NCBI RefSeq assembly: GCF_001536285.1
Contig: NZ_FAOZ01000006.1
Span: 124,001-188,000 of the forward strand
Length of the DNA: 64,000 nucleotides
Origin: Parafrankia irregularis
Lineage (GTDB): Bacteria > Actinomycetota > Actinomycetes > Frankiales > Frankiaceae
Direction of reading: 5' to 3'
A program made the translations under genes and the position numbers. Positions 56,436 through 62,879 of the stretch are shown one piece after another. Numbering within the stretch: the stretch's first letter is position 1; every line of letters starts with the position of its first letter. The notes under the pieces were generated by a model, which was not told the DNA's origin, ran no database searches, and saw only the letters and a list, made by a program, of their open reading frames with translations.

Positions 56436-57649
56436 GCCGACTCTGACGCGAGCGCGAGCGCGACGAAGGTCGCGTAGGTGCGGGTCGCCTCGACGAGGTC
56501 GTCCACGCTGAGGTGCTCGTCGGGGCAGTACACCGGCTCGCCGCCCGGCCCGAAGATGACGGTGGGGACCTTGTGGCCGAAGCTCGCGGTGTCACCGAGC
56601 CAGCCGGCGGCGGAAAGTTTCGGCGTCACCCCGCCGCGCACGGCGCCGAGCGCGCTGCTCATCAGCGTCACCACCTCGTCGTCCGGACCGGCCAGGTAGC
56701 CGTTCTTGACGTCGGCGAGCACCACGTCGGCGGCGAAGCGCGGCTCACGGGCGAGTGCCCGGGCCAGGCAGCGGTCGATCTCGGCGCGGACCTCCTCGAC
56801 GCTAACTCCCGGCTGCGGGCGGCAGTCGACCCGGATCACGCACTCGTCCGGGATCGCCGACGGGCCGCCGGGTGGCAGCCCGCCGTAGATCCGTCCGGGC
56901 GCCATGTAGGTCTCCGGGCCGAACAGGTTGGCGACCCAGTCCTCGATCGACGGGATGAGCCGGGAGGCGTCCAGTTCCAGCACGGCGTGTGCGGCGAGCA
57001 TGTTCGCGTTGACTGCGAGCGGCTTGTGGCAGGTGTGCGCGGTTCGGCCGCGGGTCGTGATGTCGAAGTAGTACCGCCCCCGGTGGCCGAGGAAGATCTC
57101 GTTGTCGGACAGCTCGCCGAGCACGCACAGGTCGGCGGCGTACTCGTCGAAGTAGGCGATCGAGCCGAGCTGGTCGCCCATGTGGTCGGAGACGGCCGCC
57201 ATCGCTACCGTGCCGCTGACCGGCAGCCCGCTGGCCCGCACCGCCTGGATCGCGACGATCTGGCAGACCAGCGCCGCCTTCATGTCCATGATCCCGTGCC
57301 CGTAGACGTTGCCGTCAAGGAGCTCGCCGGAGAACGGGCTGGTCACCGTCCAGCCGTGGGCGACGGGCTTGGTGTCCAGGTGGCCGGTGAGCACCACACG
57401 CCGGCCCGGGCCGAAGTACACCTCGCCGACCGCGTTCGGCCGGTCCGGCAGCACCGCCTGCAGGTCGACCGCCGTGAAGTCGAGCTCCTTCATGGTCTGC
57501 GCGAGGAACCGGGCCAGCTCTCCCTCCTCGCCGAGCACGCTGGGAATGCGGCAGACCTGCTGGACGAGCTCGACGAGCTCGTCGGTGCGGATCTGCGCGG
57601 CGACCTTCTCCGCGAGGGCTGTTGCCGACGTTCCGGCGGGCGTGCTCAT
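56432..57649 (-). CDS. M20-family deacylase (ArgE/DapE/YlmB-like) with altered acid pair
   Basis: 405 residues. The fold and metal residues are largely kept: VVLTGHLDTKPV (HxD), GHGIMDMKAAL (bridging Asp), CVLGELSDNEIF, and PDEHLSVDDL with the last His. The usual catalytic Glu-Glu segment (DEE) reads SDHMGD, so the base is changed. The gene is the first of a 4-base-overlap chain running into the mutase genes. A YlmB-like enzyme removes a formyl or acyl group from an aminopyrimidine in thiamin salvage, and this gene lies next to a THI5-type importer. ATG 57649 has AAGGAG upstream. Confidence 0.85.
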   Translation of the reverse strand: MSTPAGTSATALAEKVAAQIRTDELVELVQQVCRIPSVLGEEGELARFLAQTMKELDFTAVDLQAVLPDRPNAVGEVYFGPGRRVVLTGHLDTKPVAHGWTVTSPFSGELLDGNVYGHGIMDMKAALVCQIVAIQAVRASGLPVSGTVAMAAVSDHMGDQLGSIAYFDEYAADLCVLGELSDNEIFLGHRGRYYFDITTRGRTAHTCHKPLAVNANMLAAHAVLELDASRLIPSIEDWVANLFGPETYMAPGRIYGGLPPGGPSAIPDECVIRVDCRPQPGVSVEEVRAEIDRCLARALAREPRFAADVVLADVKNGYLAGPDDEVVTLMSSALGAVRGGVTPKLSAAGWLGDTASFGHKVPTVIFGPGGEPVYCPDEHLSVDDLVEATRTYATFVALALASESA

Positions 57650-57721
57650 GGGGGTGGATCTCCTTCGATCGCGGGACGGACGAGGGTCACCGGCCGAGAC
57701 TGGGCGGGGGTCTGGGGTCGT

Positions 57722-57803
57722 CTGAGGTGGCGCAGCCTGGATCTGAGGTGGCGCGGCCTGGATCCGCTCGGTGCGGCCTGGATCCGCTCGGTGCGGCCTG
57801 GAT
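57722..57803. repeat. 20-21 base tandem repeat between importer and M20 genes
   Basis: Four units: two of CTGAGGTGGCGCAGCCTGG-AT type (21 bases) and two identical CCGCTCGGTGCGGCCTGGAT (20 bases). They lie in the 212-base gap after the binding-protein gene, and are non-coding. Confidence 0.8.
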
Positions 57804-57861
57804 CGGCGCGGATCGAGGTCGGACCGGCCGGCCCGGTCGACGGGCCGGCCCGTCCGCCGCC

Positions 57862-58881
57862 TCAGCTGCCCGAGCCGGCCGGCAGGTAGTCGTTCGTGAC
57901 GACGTCGGACGCGGTGACGGCCTTGTCGATGAGCCCCTCGGACTTCATCCAGTCGGCGAACGCCTGCCAGTCGGAGACGTCCTGCTGGCCGAATCCCTTG
58001 TCGTTCTTCAGCAGTGGCACGGTGGCGTCGATCATCTTCGGCACCTGCGCCTCGTCGTAGCCGTCGGCCTCGGCAGCGATGATCTTCGATGCGCTGGCCG
58101 GATCGGCGATCACGTCGGCGTTGCCCCTGGCGAGCCCCGACAGGAAGTCGCGGATGAGCTTCTGGTAGGCCGGGTCCGACTTCAGCCGGCTGGCCTGCGC
58201 GATGATGACCAGCTCGTCGTAGTCCGGCACGCCCGCGTCGGTGACCGGGATGATCGTGGGATTCAGGCCCTGGTCGGTCATCATGACGCCCTCGATGTTG
58301 CGGTAGGCGCCGAGCGTGGCGTCGACGTTGCCGGCGACCATCGCCGCCATCAGGTCCTGGCCGATGTTGACGGACTTCACCGACGCCGGGTCGATGTTGT
58401 TCCTGGCGAGGATCGTCGTCAGGAACGCGTCGTTGGTCTGCAGGCCGGGCGTGCCGATGGTGTGCCCGGCCAGGTCGGCGACGGACTTGACTGGCGAGTC
58501 CCCGTTCGCCATGACCGACAGCAGCGCCGTCGGGATCAGCGCGCCGACGGCCACGACGTCCAGGCCCTGTGAGCCGGAGATGATCGTCTCGGGCTCGTAG
58601 GAGATGCCGATGTCGATCTTCCCGGTGCTGACCAGCTTCGTCGGGTCCGAGGGGTCGGACGGCGGCTGGAAGGTCACGTCGAGGCCCGCGTCCTCGAAGT
58701 AGCCCGCCTCCTTGGCCGTGTACAGCGCCACATGGTCGGGGTTCGGGTCCCAGTCGAGCAGGACCGTCGTCTTCCGCAGTGCCTCGCCGTCGGAGGAGCT
58801 GTCATCGCTCCCGCAGGCGACGAGCGGGAGGGTGACGGCGAGCAGAGCCGCCACACCGCCGGTCAAACGCTTGGCTCTCAT
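57862..58881 (-). CDS. THI5/NMT1-type ABC transporter binding lipoprotein
   Basis: 339 residues. Signal peptide with lipobox LVAC, then GSDDSSSDG: an exported lipoprotein. The mature start TTVLLDWDPNPDHVALYTAK, GYFEDAGLDVTF, SDPSDPTKLVSTGKIDIGIS and the following YEPE are characteristic of ThiY/NMT1-like proteins that bind thiamin-pyrimidine precursors such as formylaminopyrimidine. Related SsuA/TauA proteins bind other small molecules, so the ligand is open. The gene follows the permease with ATGA overlap and is last in the importer operon. Confidence 0.9.
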   Translation of the reverse strand: MRAKRLTGGVAALLAVTLPLVACGSDDSSSDGEALRKTTVLLDWDPNPDHVALYTAKEAGYFEDAGLDVTFQPPSDPSDPTKLVSTGKIDIGISYEPETIISGSQGLDVVAVGALIPTALLSVMANGDSPVKSVADLAGHTIGTPGLQTNDAFLTTILARNNIDPASVKSVNIGQDLMAAMVAGNVDATLGAYRNIEGVMMTDQGLNPTIIPVTDAGVPDYDELVIIAQASRLKSDPAYQKLIRDFLSGLARGNADVIADPASASKIIAAEADGYDEAQVPKMIDATVPLLKNDKGFGQQDVSDWQAFADWMKSEGLIDKAVTASDVVTNDYLPAGSGS

Positions 58882-59654
58882 CTGTTCTTGCCTTCCTTGG
58901 CCCACGGGACCAGGACGTTTTCCAGGAGGGTGACGAGGACGAACAGGGCCACCGACATCGCGGTGAGCAGGGCGATCGCGGCGAAGACGAGGGCGCTCTG
59001 CAGCTGCGGGACGGCCTGGCGCATCACGTGGCCAAGCCCGTCCGTGGAGCCGGAGTACTCGCCGAACACCGCCGCTGTCGCCGCGTAGGCCGCGGACAGC
59101 CGCAGGCCGGTGAACATCGAGGGGAGCGCCGACGGGAACTCGACGCGCAGGAAGATCGACCAGCGGTTGCCGTACAGGGTGCGCATCATCCGGGTGAGCT
59201 GCGGGTCGACGGCCGCCAGCCCGTCCAGCGTGCCGACGACGATCGGGAAGAAGCACAGCAGCGCGACCAGGATGAGCTTCGGAGTGATCGAGTAGCCGAA
59301 GATGATCGCGAGAATCGGCGCGATCACCACGACCGGGATGGTCTGCGACCCGATCAACAGCGGGTAGATCGCGCGGCGGGCGATCGCCGAGAAGTGCAGC
59401 GCGCAGGCGATCAGCAACCCGGCGGCCACCGCGATGGCGAAGCCGACGACGACCTCCTTGAGCGTCACCCAGGTCGCGCTGGACAGGGTGCGGTCCCAGC
59501 GGTCGATCAGGGTGGTGATCACCTCGTCCGGCGCCGGCAGGATGTACTCCTCGACCCCGAAGACGGAGGTGGCCAGCTTCCACGCACCGAGCACGGCGAG
59601 CACGATCACGCCGGCCGGGCCGTACTGGCGCAGCGACTCCTTGAGGCGGGTCAC
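58878..59654 (-). CDS. ABC transporter permease (ThiX/SsuC type)
   Basis: 258 residues with six membrane helices. The cytoplasmic EAA loop for ATPase contact reads RTLYGNRWSIFLRVEFPSAL, then PSMFTGLRLSAAYAATAAVFGE. Other family marks are YILPAPDEVITTL and IGSQTIPVVVIAPILAIIFG. GTG 59654 has GGAGGG 5 bases upstream and begins one base after the ATPase stop. Works with the neighbouring binding protein and ATPase. Confidence 0.92.
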   Translation of the reverse strand: MTRLKESLRQYGPAGVIVLAVLGAWKLATSVFGVEEYILPAPDEVITTLIDRWDRTLSSATWVTLKEVVVGFAIAVAAGLLIACALHFSAIARRAIYPLLIGSQTIPVVVIAPILAIIFGYSITPKLILVALLCFFPIVVGTLDGLAAVDPQLTRMMRTLYGNRWSIFLRVEFPSALPSMFTGLRLSAAYAATAAVFGEYSGSTDGLGHVMRQAVPQLQSALVFAAIALLTAMSVALFVLVTLLENVLVPWAKEGKNR

Positions 59655-59655
59655 G

Positions 59656-60441
59656 TCAGCCCTCCAGGTGGGCCAGCAGGGCGTCCCGCAGCCGGACGAA
59701 CTCCGGCGTCGCGAGCAGCTCACGGCGGGAACCGGCGGGCGGCAGCTCGACGGGCAGCCGCGCGGCGACCCGGCCCGGGCGGCTGGACATCACCACCACC
59801 TCGTGGCTGAGCAGCAGCGCCTCCTCCACGTCGTGGGTGACCAGGACGACGGTGCGCGGCTCGGCGTCGAGGGTGTCGCGCAGCCAGTCCTGCACCCCGG
59901 CGCGGGTGATCGAGTCCAGCGCGCCGAACGGCTCGTCGAGCAGCAGCACGTCCTTGTCCGCGACGAGGGTGCGCAGGAAGGAAACCCGCTGGCGCATGCC
60001 GCCGGACAGCTCGTAGGGCCGGCGGTCCTCGAAGCCGGCCAGCCCGAAGCGGGCGAACAGCGGCCGCACCCGCTCCCGTGCCTCGCGCCGGGAGACGCCC
60101 CGGTTCTCCAGCGAGACGCAGGCGTTCGCGAGCACCGTGCGCCAGGGCAGGAGCAGATCCCGCTGCGGCATCCAGGCACACCGGGCGAGCCGGGCGGCCG
60201 GCGCGGTGTCACCGAGTACCTCGACGACGCCCTCGTCCGGGTTCTCCAGCCCGCTGACCATGCTCAGGACGGTCGACTTGCCGCAGCCGCTGGGGCCCAC
60301 GATGCCCAGCCGGGTGTGCCGCGGCACAGCCAGGTCAAGCCCCGCCACCGCGACGACGTCGCCGTAGCGACGGGTGACGCCGGACAGCCGGATGCCGTCG
60401 CCATGGACGGCCGCAGCCGTCTCACCGTGCCCCTGGGCCAT
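59656..60441 (-). CDS. ABC transporter ATPase (ThiZ/SsuB type)
   Basis: 261 residues. Walker A GPSGCGKST, Q-loop WMPQRDLLLPWRTV, signature LSGGMRQRVSFLRTLV, Walker B VLLLDEPFGALD, H-loop VTHDVEEALLLS. The Q-loop form and the D-loop are typical of SsuB/TauB/ThiZ importers. ATG 60441 has GGAGGAGGT 5 bases upstream. First gene of the importer operon; the operator at 60471-60485 lies 30 bases upstream. Confidence 0.94.
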   Translation of the reverse strand: MAQGHGETAAAVHGDGIRLSGVTRRYGDVVAVAGLDLAVPRHTRLGIVGPSGCGKSTVLSMVSGLENPDEGVVEVLGDTAPAARLARCAWMPQRDLLLPWRTVLANACVSLENRGVSRREARERVRPLFARFGLAGFEDRRPYELSGGMRQRVSFLRTLVADKDVLLLDEPFGALDSITRAGVQDWLRDTLDAEPRTVVLVTHDVEEALLLSHEVVVMSSRPGRVAARLPVELPPAGSRRELLATPEFVRLRDALLAHLEG

Positions 60442-60463
60442 GCCGCACCTCCTCCCGTGGCGA

Positions 60464-60485
60464 TGAGATCTGAGATCTGATCTCA
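60464..60485. promoter_or_regulatory. Operator in front of the importer operon
   Basis: TGAGATC-T-GATCTCA (60471-60485) is a perfect 7-bp palindrome; a further TGAGATC copy abuts it at 60464-60470. It shares TGAGATCTGAT with the site at 60610. On the minus strand TTGACC (60523-60528) lies upstream as a possible -35; the matching -10 (TTCTAT) is weak. Confidence 0.65.
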
Positions 60486-60576
60486 AAGGAACGACCAGAT
60501 AGAACCCGCTCCACGCGTTACGGGTCAAGGTTTCCAGATGTCGATGCTGTAACGTTTTCGCTGGTCAGATGCATAA

Positions 60577-60606
60577 TTGACCGCTTCTCGGCCGCCTGGT
60601 TACCCT
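60577..60606 (+). promoter_or_regulatory. Promoter of the aldehyde dehydrogenase operon
   Basis: TTGACC (60577-60582), an 18-base spacer and TACCCT (60601-60606, TANNNT) make a good actinobacterial housekeeping promoter. The expected start near 60613 falls within the operator at 60610-60626, an arrangement suited to repression. Confidence 0.6.
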
Positions 60607-60609
60607 CCC

Positions 60610-60626
60610 TGAGATCTGATATCTCA
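60610..60626. promoter_or_regulatory. Operator over the aldehyde dehydrogenase transcription start
   Basis: TGAGATCTGATATCTCA: TGAGAT and ATCTCA arms with a 5-base centre. It differs from the site at 60471 by a two-base insertion (AT) in the second half, and in reverse complement from the site at 44453 by two bases. It lies 17 bases before GTG 60643. Confidence 0.7.
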
Positions 60627-60642
60627 TCGTCGGGAGCCGCCC

Positions 60643-62136
60643 GTGAAGGCCGATCTGCTCGCATCCGTGCGCACCTTCGTCGCCACCGAGCACCAGCTCT
60701 TTGTCGACGGCGAGCCACGCCCGGCACACGGCGGCGCCCGGTTCGACGTCCAGGACCCGGCCAGCGGCGCGGTGCTGACGACGGCCGCGCGCGCCGGCGC
60801 CGCGGACGTCGACGACGCGGTCGCCGCCGCCCGGGCCGCCCTGCCCGGCTGGCGGCGGCTGCCCGCCGGCGAGCGCGGCCGCCTGCTGTGGGAGCTCGGC
60901 AACCGCATCGAGGCCCTCGCCGCGGAGTTCCTCCAGCTGGAGGCCCTCGACAACGGAAAGCCGACCGGCGAGGCGGCGGCCGTGGACGTGCCCCTGACGG
61001 CGAACGGCTTCCGCTACTTCGGCGGGCTCGCGACCAAGATCGAGGGCGCCACCATCCCGACGTACGGCGGCCTGCCGGTGCACGTCAGCACCCGCCGGGA
61101 GCCCGTCGGCGTCGTCGCGGCGATCATCCCGTGGAACTTCCCCCTGCTGAACTGCGCCTACAAGCTGGCGCCCGCGCTGGCCGCCGGCAACACCGTCGTG
61201 CTCAAGCCGGCCGAGCAGACCCCGCTCTCCGCGCTGCGGCTGGCCCAGCTCGCCGCCGAGGTCGGCTTTCCCCCCGGCGTCCTCAACGTGCTGACCGGCT
61301 TCGGGCCGGAGGCCGGAGCCCCACTGGCCGCCCACCCGGACGTCGACAAGATCACCTTCACCGGGGAGAACGCGACCGGCCGCAGCGTTCTGGCGGCGTC
61401 CGGCGGGACGATGAAGCGGGTGTCGCTGGAGCTCGGCGGCAAGTCACCGAGCCTCGTCTTCGCCGACGCCGACCTCGACGCCGCGGTCGAGGGCACCTTC
61501 GGCGCCGTCTACTTCAACCAGGGGCAGTGCTGCGTCGCCGGCGCGCGGATCTTCGTCCAGCGCCCCGTGTACGACGCGTTCGTCGAGGCGCTCGCGACCC
61601 GCGTCCACCAGGTGCGGCTCGGTTCCGGGCTCGACCCGGCGACGACCATGGGCCCGCTGGTCAGCGCGTCGCAGCGGGACCGCGTGCTCGGCCTGGTCCG
61701 GTCCGGCCTCGCCGCCGGGGCGAAGCCGGTCGTCGGCGGGGCCACCGACCCGGCCGAGGTCGACGGCTGCCCGGGCGGCTACTTCGTCGAACCGACCCTG
61801 TTCGTCGACGCGCCGCCGGACAGCGACATCATGCGCCGGGAGATCTTCGGGCCCGTCGGCATGGTCACCCCCTTCGACACCGAGCAGGAGGCGGTGGCGC
61901 TGGCCAACGACACGGAGTTCGGGCTGGCCGCGGGGGTGTGGACGCGCGACGTCGGCCGCGCCCACCGGGTGAGCGACGAGATCCGGGCCGGTGTGGTGTG
62001 GGTGAACATCTACGGCTGGTTCGACGTCGCCGTGCCGTTCGGCGGGTTCCGGGCCAGCGGCTACGGCAAGGAACACGGGATCGAGGCACTCGACGCCTAC
62101 CTGCAGACCAAGGCCGTCTGGATGGGCCTGTCTTGA
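60643..62136 (+). CDS. NAD(P)+-dependent aldehyde dehydrogenase
   Basis: 497 residues, the typical family length. Catalytic and cofactor motifs: IIPWNFPLLNC, LKPAEQTPLSALRLAQLA, FTGENATGRSV, the general base in ELGGKSPSLVF, the nucleophile Cys in NQGQCCVAGARIF, and PFGGFRASGYGKEHG near the end. The NAD-binding turn has ENAT where STxxG is usual. GTG 60643 has GGGAG 7 bases upstream. It could oxidise the aldehyde made by the GMC enzyme or by the Rieske/luciferase-like enzymes. First gene of the plus-strand operon. Confidence 0.95.
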   Translation: MKADLLASVRTFVATEHQLFVDGEPRPAHGGARFDVQDPASGAVLTTAARAGAADVDDAVAAARAALPGWRRLPAGERGRLLWELGNRIEALAAEFLQLEALDNGKPTGEAAAVDVPLTANGFRYFGGLATKIEGATIPTYGGLPVHVSTRREPVGVVAAIIPWNFPLLNCAYKLAPALAAGNTVVLKPAEQTPLSALRLAQLAAEVGFPPGVLNVLTGFGPEAGAPLAAHPDVDKITFTGENATGRSVLAASGGTMKRVSLELGGKSPSLVFADADLDAAVEGTFGAVYFNQGQCCVAGARIFVQRPVYDAFVEALATRVHQVRLGSGLDPATTMGPLVSASQRDRVLGLVRSGLAAGAKPVVGGATDPAEVDGCPGGYFVEPTLFVDAPPDSDIMRREIFGPVGMVTPFDTEQEAVALANDTEFGLAAGVWTRDVGRAHRVSDEIRAGVVWVNIYGWFDVAVPFGGFRASGYGKEHGIEALDAYLQTKAVWMGLS

Positions 62137-62879
62137 ACGGCTCACCACGGCTGCGGAACGAGCCTGACCTGCGGAACGAACTGGATCTGCGGGACCAGCC
62201 GGGCCTGCCGCTCGCCGAGTTCCTGCGCGGGCGGGCCGGCGCGGTATGGGCGACGCTGCTCGACCATCCGTTCCCCGCCGAGATGGCCGCCGGCACGCTC
62301 CCGCCGGCGAAGTTCCGCTTCTACATCGACCAGAACCTGCTCTACCTGCCGGAGTACGCCCGGGTGCTGGCCGCGGGCGCGACCGTCGCCCGGGACGACG
62401 CCGAGCTGCGTCGTTTCAGCTCGGCGCTGGTGAACATCACCGACACCGAGATCCCGCAGAACGAGCGGCTGCGCGCCGCGATCGCCCGGCTGGGCGCCGG
62501 CCCGTCAGCCCACCACGACGTGCTGGCGCCGGCCGCGCAGGCGTACGTCGCGTACCTGGCGATGGTCGCGGCCCGCTTCGGCCCGGCGGAGATCTTCGCC
62601 GCGATCCTCCCCTGTGCCTGGTCCTACGGCCAGATCGGGCGCCGGCTGAGCCCGTCGGCGGTCGACCACCCGGTCTACGCCGACTGGCTCCGCTTCTGGT
62701 CCACCGACGAGGCCACCGCCTACGAGGCCGAACTGATCGCGCACGCGAACACGCTGGACGACCGGCCCGACCAGCCCGACCGGGAGCGCCTGGCGACGAT
62801 CTTCCTGACCGCGGCCCGCTTCGAGCGCGCCTTCTGGGACATGGCCTACCACACCGAGCACTGGGCGGACCTGGCGTGA
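62133..62879 (+). CDS. TenA/THI-4 family protein
   Basis: 248 residues. The TenA helical fold is shown by HPFPAEMAAGTLPPAKFRFY followed by IDQNLLYLPEYARVLA, then AYVAYLAMVA, ILPCAWSYGQIG with the active-site Cys of TenA_C members, and FWDMAYHTEHW. TenA hydrolyses aminopyrimidine compounds in thiamin salvage; PqqC-like relatives act on other substrates. The likely start is TTG 62133 overlapping the aldehyde dehydrogenase stop (TTGA); no ATG or GTG precedes the fold. The first ~30 residues repeat Leu-Arg-Asn-Glu/Asp. Stop overlaps the next start (GTGA). Confidence 0.82.
   Translation: MNGSPRLRNEPDLRNELDLRDQPGLPLAEFLRGRAGAVWATLLDHPFPAEMAAGTLPPAKFRFYIDQNLLYLPEYARVLAAGATVARDDAELRRFSSALVNITDTEIPQNERLRAAIARLGAGPSAHHDVLAPAAQAYVAYLAMVAARFGPAEIFAAILPCAWSYGQIGRRLSPSAVDHPVYADWLRFWSTDEATAYEAELIAHANTLDDRPDQPDRERLATIFLTAARFERAFWDMAYHTEHWADLA

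Noticed and set aside
60464-60626. TPP riboswitch in front of the ThiXYZ-like importer
   Set aside because: CTGAGA- and TGATCT-like words occur, but they belong to palindromes. The conserved ACC...CUGAUCUGG and GCGNAGGGA parts of the thi box are missing in the right order and strand.
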